Shown in pieces: positions 53,563-61,828 of a stretch of 64,000 bases of DNA; position 1 is the stretch's first letter, and each line of letters starts with the position of its first letter. Below the pieces are notes generated by a model. It searched no databases, was not told the origin of the DNA, and worked only from the letters and a program-made list of their open reading frames with translations. The translations under genes were made by a program, and so were the position numbers. Source of the stretch: an uncultured Ruminiclostridium sp. (GTDB taxonomy: Bacteria; Bacillota; Clostridia; Oscillospirales; Ruminococcaceae); NCBI GenBank assembly GCA_910579265.1, contig CAJTTE010000007.1, positions 68,093 to 132,092 on the forward strand, written 5' to 3'.

Positions 53563-54033
53563 GTGCCAAGAAGAGGTAATGTACCCAAGCGTGAGGTTTT
53601 GCCCGATCCTATGTACAATTCGGAGCTGGTAACAAGACTTATCAACAATATCATGCTTGACGGTAAAAAGGGCGTAGCCCAGAAGATTGTTTACGGCGCA
53701 TTTGAAATAGTAGGCGCCAAAACGGGTAAGGATCCCCTTGAAGTTTTCGAGCAGGCTATGGAGAACGTTATGCCTCAGCTCGAGGTTAAGGCGCGCCGTA
53801 TGGGCGGCTCGACCTATCAGGTTCCTATGGAGGTCCGCCCCGACAGACGCAGAACTTTGGGTCTCAGATGGATCACAATGTTCAGCAGGAAGCGTAATGA
53901 AAAGACAATGAAAGAAAGACTTGCAAATGAGATCCTGGACGCTATAAACGGTCAGGGCGCATCTTGCAAGAAGCGTGATGATACTCATAGAATGGCTGAA
54001 GCCAACAAGGCTTTCGCACATTATAAGTGGTAA
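53563..54033 (+). CDS. rpsG: 30S ribosomal protein S7
   Basis: 156 residues from a GTG (GTG CCA AGA AGA) with GAAGGAGGG upstream, giving the standard length and the conserved PRRGNVPKREVLPDP start. An earlier in-frame ATG at 53527 precedes the binding site. RMGGSTYQVPMEVRPDRRRTLGLRW is the S7 signature. S7 nucleates assembly of the 30S head and in many bacteria represses its own operon. Confidence 0.97.
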   Translation: MPRRGNVPKREVLPDPMYNSELVTRLINNIMLDGKKGVAQKIVYGAFEIVGAKTGKDPLEVFEQAMENVMPQLEVKARRMGGSTYQVPMEVRPDRRRTLGLRWITMFSRKRNEKTMKERLANEILDAINGQGASCKKRDDTHRMAEANKAFAHYKW

Positions 54034-54126
54034 TTTGAGACACGGAGCTTTTGGGAGCATTTGTCAGGTTTCAGACGCTTCCGACGCAAAAAAATAAAAA
54101 GCTCCGCAGAAAGGATGGTCATATTT

Positions 54127-56205
54127 ATGGCAAGAGACGTATCTCTCGAAATGACCCGTAATATTGGTATCATGGCGCATATTGACGCAGGTAAAACCAC
54201 AACCACCGAGCGTATCCTGTTTTATACCGGTATAAATCATAAAATAGGCGAAACTCATGATGGTTCTGCAACAATGGACTGGATGGAGCAGGAGCAGGAG
54301 AGAGGTATCACTATTACCTCGGCCGCTACTACTGCATACTGGAAAGAGCATAGAATAAATATTATCGATACTCCGGGTCACGTGGACTTTACCGTTGAGG
54401 TAGAGCGTTCACTGAGAGTGCTTGACGGCTCGGTTACCGTATTCTGCGCTAAGGGAGGCGTTGAGCCTCAGTCGGAAACGGTTTGGCGTCAGGCGGACAA
54501 GTATCAGGTGCCCAGAATGGCTTATGTTAATAAGATGGATATTATGGGCGCGGATTTCTACAACGTAGTGAAGATGATGAAGGAGCGCTTGAAAACCAAC
54601 GCGGTTCCCATTCAGCTTCCTATCGGTGCGGAAGATACCTTCAGGGGAATTATCGACCTTGTTGAAATGAATGCCGACATTTATTACGATGATCTGGGCA
54701 AGGATATGAGAGTCGAAGAAATTCCCGACGATATGAAGGAAAAGGCTGCCGAATACAGAGAGCAGCTTTTGGAGGCGATCGCAGAGCAGGATGAGGAGAT
54801 CATGAACAAGTACCTCGAGGGTGAGGAGATCACTGTTCAGGAGATCAAAAAATGTCTGCGTAAGGGCACCATCGACAATAAGATCGTTCCCGTTACCTGC
54901 GGTACTTCCTATAAAAACAAGGGCGTTCAGAAGCTTCTTGACGCCGTTGTCGACTATATGCCCTCGCCTCTGGACATTCCCGCCATCAATGGTACCGATC
55001 CCGAGACAGGCGAGGAAACGGACAGAAAAGCGGGAGACAGCGAACCCTTCTCCGCTCTTGCATTTAAGATAGCCACCGACCCCTTCGTAGGTAAGCTTTG
55101 CTTCTTCAGAGTTTACTCCGGTGTCGTGGAGGCGGGATCTTCGATGCTTAATGCCACCAAGGGCAAAAAAGAGCGTATGGGACGTATTCTCCAGATGCAT
55201 GCAAATCACAGACAGGATCTGGAGGTTTGCTACTGCGGAGACATTGCCGCTGCGGTAGGTCTTAAGAATACTACGACGGGTGATACCCTTTGTGACGAAG
55301 CTCATCCCGTAATTCTCGAATCCATGGAATTCCCCGATCCCGTTATCGATTTGGCTATCGAGCCTAAGACGAAAGCCGGTCAGGAAAAGATGGCCCTTGC
55401 TCTCGCAAAGCTTGCGGAGGAAGACCCCACCTTCAGAACATGGACAGACGAGGAGACAGGTCAGACGATTATCGCAGGCATGGGCGAGCTTCACCTTGAG
55501 ATCATCGTTGACAGACTTCTCCGTGAATTTAAGGTCGAGGCTAACGTAGGCGCACCTCAGGTTGCATATAAGGAAACCATTACGGCGGCTACCGATGTTG
55601 ACACCAAGTATGCCCGTCAGTCGGGCGGTAAGGGTCAGTACGGCCATGTTAAGCTCCACGTTGAGCCTAACGAAAGCGGTAAGGGCTACGAGTTCATCAA
55701 CAACGTTGTGGGCGGCGCGATCCCCAAGGAATATATACCCGCCGTCGACGCAGGTATTCAGGGCGCTATGCAGGCCGGTGTGCTTGCGGGCTTCCCTACC
55801 GTTGATATAAAGGTAACTCTTTACGACGGTTCTTACCATGAAGTCGACTCTTCGGAAATGGCATTCAAGATTGCCGGCTCTATGGCGCTTAAGGAAGCCT
55901 GCCGTAAGGCAAACGCCGTTATTCTCGAACCTATAATGAAGGTTGTCGTTATAGTTCCCGAGGATTATATGGGCGATGTAATCGGCGACCTTAACTCACG
56001 CCGCGGACTTGTTCAGGGCTTTGAGGACAGAAACGGCGCTAAGCAGATCGAGGCGCTTGTACCTCTGTCGGAAATGTTCGGTTATTCCAATGACCTGCGT
56101 TCCAAGACACAGGGAAGAGGACAGTACGTTATGGAGCCTCACAGCTACGTTCAGGTGCCCAAGAACATTGCCGACGGAATTATGAAGTCGAGAAGCAAGG
56201 ATTGA
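54127..56205 (+). CDS. fusA: elongation factor G
   Basis: 692 residues from the ATG at 54127 with GAAAGGATGG upstream. G domain AHIDAGKTTTTERILFYTG, DTPGHVDF and NKMD; domain IV includes TKYARQSGGKGQYGHVKL and the C-terminal GRGQYVMEPHSYVQVP. Catalyses GTP-driven translocation. 93 nt after rpsG, part of the classical str operon. Confidence 0.97.
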   Translation: MARDVSLEMTRNIGIMAHIDAGKTTTTERILFYTGINHKIGETHDGSATMDWMEQEQERGITITSAATTAYWKEHRINIIDTPGHVDFTVEVERSLRVLDGSVTVFCAKGGVEPQSETVWRQADKYQVPRMAYVNKMDIMGADFYNVVKMMKERLKTNAVPIQLPIGAEDTFRGIIDLVEMNADIYYDDLGKDMRVEEIPDDMKEKAAEYREQLLEAIAEQDEEIMNKYLEGEEITVQEIKKCLRKGTIDNKIVPVTCGTSYKNKGVQKLLDAVVDYMPSPLDIPAINGTDPETGEETDRKAGDSEPFSALAFKIATDPFVGKLCFFRVYSGVVEAGSSMLNATKGKKERMGRILQMHANHRQDLEVCYCGDIAAAVGLKNTTTGDTLCDEAHPVILESMEFPDPVIDLAIEPKTKAGQEKMALALAKLAEEDPTFRTWTDEETGQTIIAGMGELHLEIIVDRLLREFKVEANVGAPQVAYKETITAATDVDTKYARQSGGKGQYGHVKLHVEPNESGKGYEFINNVVGGAIPKEYIPAVDAGIQGAMQAGVLAGFPTVDIKVTLYDGSYHEVDSSEMAFKIAGSMALKEACRKANAVILEPIMKVVVIVPEDYMGDVIGDLNSRRGLVQGFEDRNGAKQIEALVPLSEMFGYSNDLRSKTQGRGQYVMEPHSYVQVPKNIADGIMKSRSKD

Positions 56206-56247
56206 TTAAAATAAACAAGATTTTTTAAGGTTTTTTACAAAAAACCC

Positions 56248-56276
56248 TTGTAATTCACAAAAAATTTTGGTAAAAT
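56248..56276 (+). promoter_or_regulatory. candidate tuf promoter
   Basis: TTGTAA (56248-56253), 17-nt spacer, TAAAAT (56271-56276), 43 nt before tuf. It would allow tuf to be expressed above fusA. Confidence 0.7.
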
Positions 56277-56318
56277 TAAAGTTAAGCTAAAACAAAATCT
56301 TTTAGGAGGAAAAAACTA

Positions 56319-57521
56319 ATGGCTAAACAGAAATTTGAACGTAACAAGCCTCATGTAAATATTGGCACCATCGGTCACGTTGACCATGGCAAGACCACTC
56401 TTACGGCTGCTATCACAAAGGTGCTCGCTCTTAAGGGCTATGCTCAGTTCGAGGCATATGATATGATCGACAAGGCTCCCGAAGAGAGAGAGCGTGGTAT
56501 CACAATCAATACCGCTCACGTAGAGTACGAAACCGACAACCGTCACTATGCTCACGTTGACTGCCCCGGCCACGCCGACTATATTAAGAACATGATCACC
56601 GGTGCCGCTCAGATGGATGGCGCTATCCTCGTTGTTGCAGGTACTGACGGTCCTATGGCTCAGACCAAGGAGCATATCCTTCTCGCTCACCAGGTAGGCG
56701 TTCCCGCAATGGTTGTATTTATCAACAAGTGCGACGACGTTGATGACGATGAGCTTCTTGATCTCGTTGAGATGGATATCAGAGATATCCTCAGCAGCCA
56801 TGACTTCCCCGGCGATGACATTCCCGTTATCAGAGGTTCCGCTAAGGTTGCTCTTGATTCTACCAGCACCGATATCAACGCTCCCGAGTATGCTTGCATC
56901 GTTGAGCTTATGAAGGCTGTTGACGATTATATCCCCACTCCCGACCGTAAGGCTGATCAGCCCTTCCTTATGCCTGTTGAAGACACCATGACTATCACAG
57001 GACGCGGAACCGTTGCTACCGGACGTGTTGAGAGAGGCGTTCTTAAGATGAACGATCCTATCGAAATCACTGGTCTTTGCGACGAGCCCAAGAGCACCGT
57101 TGTTACCGGTATCGAAATGTTCCACAAGCTCCTTGACTACGCTGAAGCAGGCGACAACATCGGCGCGCTGCTCCGTGGTATCCAGAGAAGCGACATCGAG
57201 CGCGGACAGGTACTCTGCAAGCCCGGCTCAATCCATCCCCACACCAAGTTCAGCGGACAGGTTTACGTTCTTAAGAAGGACGAGGGCGGCCGTCATAAGC
57301 CCTTCTTCAGCAACTACAGACCTCAGTTTTTCTTCAGAACCACAGACGTTACCGGCGTTATCACTCTTCCCGCTGATAAGGATATGTGCATGCCCGGAGA
57401 TAACGTACTGATGGATGTTGAGCTTATCACTCCTATCGCAGTTGAAGAAGGTCTCCGTTTCGCTATCCGCGAAGGCGGAAAGACCGTAGGTTCAGGCGTT
57501 GTTACTAAGATCAACGAGTAA
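56319..57521 (+). CDS. tuf: elongation factor Tu
   Basis: 400 residues. GHVDHGKTTLTAAI (G1), DCPGHADY (G3), NKCD (G4) and SAKVAL-type G5, followed by the two beta-barrel domains (TITGRGTVATGRVERG, IRPQFFFRTTDVTG-like RPQFFFRTTDVTG). Delivers aminoacyl-tRNA to the ribosome. TTTAGGAGG upstream. Codon use is strongly biased, as expected of a highly expressed gene. A structured 3' region follows (57563-57668). Confidence 0.98.
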   Translation: MAKQKFERNKPHVNIGTIGHVDHGKTTLTAAITKVLALKGYAQFEAYDMIDKAPEERERGITINTAHVEYETDNRHYAHVDCPGHADYIKNMITGAAQMDGAILVVAGTDGPMAQTKEHILLAHQVGVPAMVVFINKCDDVDDDELLDLVEMDIRDILSSHDFPGDDIPVIRGSAKVALDSTSTDINAPEYACIVELMKAVDDYIPTPDRKADQPFLMPVEDTMTITGRGTVATGRVERGVLKMNDPIEITGLCDEPKSTVVTGIEMFHKLLDYAEAGDNIGALLRGIQRSDIERGQVLCKPGSIHPHTKFSGQVYVLKKDEGGRHKPFFSNYRPQFFFRTTDVTGVITLPADKDMCMPGDNVLMDVELITPIAVEEGLRFAIREGGKTVGSGVVTKINE

Positions 57522-57562
57522 TTCTTATGGGCTTTAAGGCTCAGTTTAATAGCTGATACGTT

Positions 57563-57668
57563 AAATTCCACCAACATTGTACCGAGAGCTTTCACCGTTT
57601 AAGATGGACGGTGTTCTCCCTTGAACGGGGTCTGCTCTTGGAGATGTGATTGGTGGAATTTCTTTTTT
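57563..57668 (+). ncRNA. structured 3' RNA with terminator after tuf
   Basis: Closing stem AAATTCCACCAA (57563-57574) with TTGGTGGAATTT (57650-57661), then TCTTTTTT. Inside: CCGAGAGC (57582-57589) pairs with GCTCTTGG (57634-57641), enclosing two small hairpins, CACCGT/ACGGTG (57593-57613) and CCC/GGG around TTGAAC (57618-57630). The outer stem plus U-tract can serve as the tuf terminator, but the 75-nt branched interior is more than a terminator needs. No known RNA class was recognised. Confidence 0.6.
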
Positions 57669-57722
57669 CCCGTGAGAAGATAAAAAAAGCGCCCTTAAAG
57701 CACATGGTCCGTTGCCTATATT

Positions 57723-57910
57723 AGGGCGTATCCGAAAATAAAGCAAACCGGTACTTTTATGCTAAAGCACGGCGATTTTAAGGAAAAAGGCGAAGCAATC
57801 CGAGGATATTTCATAGTTATCTCTTTGGGGTAACTATAGCCGTTCTTTGACGCGGACATCGTTTGCTGTCAGTAGAAATCGCGCAGCTCGCAGCCTTTAA
57901 GATATGCCCT
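57723..57910 (-). repeat. family-2 element (copy 2e, inverted)
   Basis: About 187 bp. Left end GGGCGTATCCGAAAATAAAG and right end CTTTAAGATATGCCC are inverted. The interior, read on the minus strand, has the AAAGAACGGC-TATAGTTA and CCTTAAAATCGCCGTG segments shared with other copies. It also contains CGTTTGCTGTCAGTAGAA, shared with tandem copies 3a/3b. Confidence 0.75.
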
Positions 57911-57934
57911 GATATTTTTTAAGACTTGTCGGAT

Positions 57935-58097
57935 TAGGGCTTGTTTGAAAAATCGGAAACGTCGTCTTTTCACACCCAAACGGTCATCTTCTGTGTCAAA
58001 AAGCCTCGTCAAACGACGTTTTGACTGCGTTTTTTCCTTGAAGCTAACCATTTGGAGTCAAAAGCCCGTCATTTACCATATTTTCAAACAAGCCCTA
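57935..58097. repeat. 163-bp element with 17-bp inverted termini (family 5)
   Basis: TAGGGCTTGTTTGAAAA at 57935-57951 and its exact inverse TTTTCAAACAAGCCCTA at 58081-58097. Interior has an inverted pair AACGTCGT/ACGACGTT. Non-coding, single copy in the window. Confidence 0.8.
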
Positions 58098-58111
58098 TTG
58101 TTTCGGACGCG

Positions 58112-58155
58112 ATCCCATTTTGAACTGCTATTATTACGTCAGTTTAAAATGGGAT
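58112..58155. repeat. small palindromic repeat, copy 2
   Basis: ATCCCATTTTGAACTG pairs with CAGTTTAAAATGGGAT. The right arm, loop and following GGATTGGTA match copy 1 (9954-9999) read in the opposite direction. Confidence 0.7.
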
Positions 58156-58193
58156 TGGTATTTAAGGGTGCTTTATGTTTTTATACAAGGTTG

Positions 58194-58373
58194 TTAAGGC
58201 AATACCGCACAATGACCGCCCGATGGCTTTGCGTGCGGTTTGCTTGCATATATTCCGTAATCTTACACAAATTCTCCTTGAAATACGTCAGTATTCCTGC
58301 GTCGAATTTATGCAAGCTGACGAAATATCTGACTGCGCAATTCCCACGCGATCATTGTGCAGTGTTGCCTTAA
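58194..58373 (+). repeat. 180-bp palindromic element, copy E
   Basis: TTAA to TTAA, same length and orientation as copies A, B and D. It ends 26 nt before the stop codon of the convergent tldE-like gene. Confidence 0.9.
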
Positions 58374-58399
58374 ATAAATACGTGCGGTTTTTAACATCA

Positions 58400-59677
58400 T
58401 CAATTACTTCCCGCAACCGTTACATTCTGTATTTTAACGGCGAGAGGGCCTTCATAGCTGCTGTCGGAATATTTTTCCTTTGAGAATACGAAATTCTTCT
58501 GGGCCTGTGAAATAATACCGTTTACAGAGCCTCCTGTTACCTTTGTTATATTTTTCCCGTCATACAGATATGCCAGTCGGATTTCACCTCCGAAATGCCC
58601 TGTGAATTGATCAATTTGAAAATCCGAAAACTTCACCGCATGGAGATAAGGTGTTTTCTTCATTTCGTCAATATTTACCGTACCGGCATCCAATCTGATC
58701 TTCTCAAAGCCGCCGGTGGGTTTGACCCCCAGATACTGCGAAAATCGGTTATAACCGTGTATCGCCTGTAAAACTCCGTTTTCAATAAGCCGCAGATCAT
58801 GCATTTGAGTGCCCTCACTGCTGTATGGGCGGGTAGCGATACATGTGATATTTAGCTTTTCACCCGTTATTTCATCATCGTTTCCCTGGATCCGGGTTCC
58901 GACCGAATAATCAGAATACTTTGCGTAGATATATGCTGCGTCTGACCGGTACGTATAATAGCTTAAGATTTCGGCCAGCTCTTCACCATTCAGGATAATA
59001 TCATAGTTTCCGCTTTTTAGGGATCGTTTTGCCACGGATCTGTCTTTAGCTTCCTTGATTCCGTCCGCCGCCTTTTTTGCCAAAGCATCCTCGTTTATAT
59101 CGTCATATTCAAAGCTGTAATAAAGCTCCACATCCTCTTCTGTTTTGCATTGGGTTACAAATTCGCCCTTTATTGTGAATTTGTCGAAGCTTACGTTTAC
59201 TCCTTCGGAGTTGACGATCCGTATATGCTGATTTTCTCCGAAAAATTCTGCGGAATTAATAAACGACTCGTTATCGTTATCCGCCGAATAAAGTGCATTT
59301 GCCATGCGTCTGACCGCTTCTTCCGCCGACTTTACCGCAGTTGGCTTGTCTGCTTGTGGCTGTCCGCTTCCTTTGACCAGTTCATAGTAGGGGTTTGCCG
59401 CAAAACGGGCTGCGAAATATGCTTTTTTCAGGCACTCGCTTATTTCCTCGTCGGTCATTGACGGGAAAATGCTCACGGGGGCGCTGCCTCTCAACATTGT
59501 TCCTTCTTTTTCCAGATCATGGTAAACGGTAACGCTATAGTCGGTAACATCCTTGATGCGGCGTGTATCCGGTTCCTTCCTTATAAAAAACAACTCACAG
59601 CTGTTCTTTACGGTTTTATTTATAAGGTATTTATCTATACCCAGTGACAATAAAATATCTGTTATCCTTTTAATCAT
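58400..59677 (-). CDS. TldE/PmbA-type metalloprotease subunit
   Basis: 425 residues; ATG at 59677 with GGAAAGGAAAG upstream. PmbA/TldE fold without the HExxxH zinc motif: SAEEAVRRMANALYSADND, INSEGVNVSFDKFTIKGEFV, KSGNYDIILNGEELAEILSYYT and C-terminal PTGGFEKIRLDAGTVN, then GGEIRLAYLYDGKNITKVTGGSVNG. It pairs with TldD, which carries the active site. The TldD/TldE protease degrades unfolded peptides and processes some ribosomally made peptides. It lies downstream of tldD with a 257-nt gap, same strand. Confidence 0.88.
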   Translation of the reverse strand: MIKRITDILLSLGIDKYLINKTVKNSCELFFIRKEPDTRRIKDVTDYSVTVYHDLEKEGTMLRGSAPVSIFPSMTDEEISECLKKAYFAARFAANPYYELVKGSGQPQADKPTAVKSAEEAVRRMANALYSADNDNESFINSAEFFGENQHIRIVNSEGVNVSFDKFTIKGEFVTQCKTEEDVELYYSFEYDDINEDALAKKAADGIKEAKDRSVAKRSLKSGNYDIILNGEELAEILSYYTYRSDAAYIYAKYSDYSVGTRIQGNDDEITGEKLNITCIATRPYSSEGTQMHDLRLIENGVLQAIHGYNRFSQYLGVKPTGGFEKIRLDAGTVNIDEMKKTPYLHAVKFSDFQIDQFTGHFGGEIRLAYLYDGKNITKVTGGSVNGIISQAQKNFVFSKEKYSDSSYEGPLAVKIQNVTVAGSN

Positions 59678-59934
59678 ATTTATGATCTTTCCTTTCCTGC
59701 TTGTGGACATACACCCGATTACTTCCTGTTTTAGAGCGTGTTCGTATAAAGTAGGACACGAATCTTTTCGGTGAATTTTGCCGCTTGCCGCATTAAACTT
59801 TTTAGCGCGCTATAATATTACTGCAAAATTGTGTCTTGTAACCGGAAAAAATATGCCGGCAAATCTGCATATTGATTTCATGCGGACTCGCTCTGATACA
59901 AAGACGGCTTCATTAAATCCGTATATCAAGTATA

Positions 59935-61350
59935 TCAGCCAAGAGATATTTTTGCTTTGATATACGGACCTCCGTCGGAAACGGTTACCCATTCCTTGTA
60001 TCCCTTTCCGCACATACCGGTACCGCACAATATGGGCGTTTTGCTCATCATGGTGATGGACTTTAACAGATCCGGAACATATCCGGTCAAAACTATAGGA
60101 GCGAATATTTTTCCCGTAAGTTTACCGTCCTTTATTTCCTTAGCCATACCCACCATCATCTGTATCCCCCAGTTTTTTGGATCCTCCATACCGCTGCTGG
60201 GAGTGGAAAGCAGAAAACCGTATTTTATCGAAGCGATCATGTCCTCAACTGTGTCATTGCCGCCCAGGAAATAAGTGTTGGTCATTCTGGTATAAGCTTT
60301 TCTTTCATAGCTTTCCCTTCGTCCGTTTCCCGTAGGCCGGAAATTCAGTTTCAGCGCGCTGTTTGCATCGCAGAAGCCGCCCTTCAGAATTCCTTTGTCA
60401 ATAACTAAGGTGTCATGCGCTTCTTCTCCCTCGTCGTCGAAAAAGTAGGTGGCGGTTTGCTGGACCGCGCAGGCACTGTCATGCATGGTAACGAGCGGAG
60501 AAGCGACCTGTTTGCCGATATATTGCTTGGCTAAAGCTCTGTCCTTGGCAAACATATCCATTTCAACGCCGTGACCGAAGGCTTCATGGACTATCATACC
60601 GGTAACCTCCGGTTCACAGATGCAGTCATACTCTCCCGGAATTATCGGTTCGCTTCCGAGAAGCTCCAAGGCTGTATCAATAGCAATGTCCATACCCTGT
60701 TCCAGTTGATCAAGAACCTCGGCGCCCCCCAATACGGAGTAACCCTTATAGCTTTGCTGAATATTTTCACCGTCCTTGACTATCACGGATGTAACTGCGT
60801 CAGCCCACATAATGTTTTGAGTAAGGTCTCTGTTCCTGCTGATAAAAATATTTGCGTATTTTCTGTATTTAAAACGGCAGTTGCAGTCGATTATCTTTTC
60901 ATTTCGCCCTATTGCGTATTCGCGCAGTTCGGTAAGCTTTCCTATAATCTTTTCCTCTCCGAGCTCCTTCGGATCGATTTTATATTCGGTGGATTTATCA
61001 ATTTGAAGCGGTTCGTCTGAGGGTATACCGCAGCTTTTGCCTTTATATGCGTTGACAGCGCGGTCAACGCCTTTAATTATATCGGGTATCAGCTCTTCAT
61101 TCAGCATGTTAAAGGAATATTCCGCCTGACCGCTTTTATCAAATATGCGGATAACAAAGCCTCTTTTATTGTATATGCTGTCCGGGCCGCCCTGAGAAAT
61201 GTTAATACCCGTTGATGATACCTGGTATATCGTACTTTCGCTGTCTGTACCCAAAAGAGAGCAGTATTCGTATCTTTCGCACAAAAGCGATACAAGTTTT
61301 TTTGCCGTCGGTTTTATTTTTTCGAGATACTGGTTTTTCCTGACTTGCAT
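59935..61350 (-). CDS. TldD-type zinc metalloprotease
   Basis: 471 residues from the ATG at 61350 (AAAGG 9 nt upstream; a GTG 9 nt earlier lies too near it). The active-site motif HEAFGHGVEMD (HExxxH) is intact. Also present are INISQGGPDSIYNKRGFVIRIF-type N-terminal strands, DDEGEEAHDTLVIDKGILKGGF and a glycine-rich C-terminus. Forms a heterodimer with TldE whose narrow groove accepts unfolded peptides. No peptide precursor gene was recognised nearby. Followed by the tldE-like gene. Confidence 0.9.
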   Translation of the reverse strand: MQVRKNQYLEKIKPTAKKLVSLLCERYEYCSLLGTDSESTIYQVSSTGINISQGGPDSIYNKRGFVIRIFDKSGQAEYSFNMLNEELIPDIIKGVDRAVNAYKGKSCGIPSDEPLQIDKSTEYKIDPKELGEEKIIGKLTELREYAIGRNEKIIDCNCRFKYRKYANIFISRNRDLTQNIMWADAVTSVIVKDGENIQQSYKGYSVLGGAEVLDQLEQGMDIAIDTALELLGSEPIIPGEYDCICEPEVTGMIVHEAFGHGVEMDMFAKDRALAKQYIGKQVASPLVTMHDSACAVQQTATYFFDDEGEEAHDTLVIDKGILKGGFCDANSALKLNFRPTGNGRRESYERKAYTRMTNTYFLGGNDTVEDMIASIKYGFLLSTPSSGMEDPKNWGIQMMVGMAKEIKDGKLTGKIFAPIVLTGYVPDLLKSITMMSKTPILCGTGMCGKGYKEWVTVSDGGPYIKAKISLG

Positions 61351-61429
61351 TTTGGTCACCCTTTCTTTTTTTAATATTATAACACTTTTAAAGGTAAAAA
61401 TCTACATTATATTTCTTGCGAGATCCGGA

Positions 61430-61594
61430 ATTATTGCTCCGCCAAGTAAGTCTTGAAGAATCAGTGCGCTGAAGGGCTGTGGAAAGACAAGGAAGAAGAC
61501 CGCAGGAATATGCGTATATTTCAAGGGCATCTGACGAAGTATTTAGGCAGCCTGGCAAGCAGAATAATTCAAGAGTTACTTGGGGGAGCAATAT
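61430..61594. repeat. 165-bp element with about 31-bp inverted termini (family 6)
   Basis: ATTATTGCTCCGCCAAGTAA on the left matches the inverse of the right end (ATATTGCTCCCCCAAGTAAC) and continues for about 11 more bases (TCTTGAA-AATC). Read on the minus strand, its centre, CGTCAGATGCCCTTGAAATA then ATTCCTGCGGTC, resembles the core of the 180-bp element. It lies 80 nt upstream of tldD; the 61595-61828 stretch holds nothing further. Confidence 0.75.
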
Positions 61595-61828
61595 GTTAAA
61601 ATGCTTTGTAAGTTTTTAAAAACGGATGGGATAACGTCAGCATACGCAAACGGTAGGGCATATGGCAGAGAAAGTGATCTCTCTTGTCCTAAAACAGTAT
61701 GCCCGTCTGGATTCAGTGGTGATCTTATGCAGTATTCCGCAGCCGGATACGGGTAAAACGTATGATAACGGTTATACGGCCGGATTTGACCGGATAAGCC
61801 TTAACGGAAGAAAGGCGCTATATTTTTT

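Larger units (their letters stand above)
57522..58399. other. 878-bp gap packed with repeats
   Basis: Contains, in order, the tuf 3' structure, a family-2 element, a family-5 element, a small palindrome and copy E of the 180-bp element, with little sequence left over. No gene. Confidence 0.7.

Noticed and set aside
54409..55839. 476-codon open frame on the minus strand
   Set aside because: It lies wholly antisense to fusA. Strong codon bias of the elongation factor gene keeps the opposite strand open; no binding site or family resemblance.
56316..57125. 269-codon open frame on the minus strand
   Set aside because: Antisense shadow of tuf, with the same explanation as in fusA.
57563..57668. 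T-box or known riboswitch
   Set aside because: No T-box sequence or known aptamer pattern was seen, and the structure lies after tuf with no downstream gene to control.
61388..61591. 67-codon minus-strand frame
   Set aside because: It spans the inverted-end element at 61430-61594 and has no binding site or homology cue.
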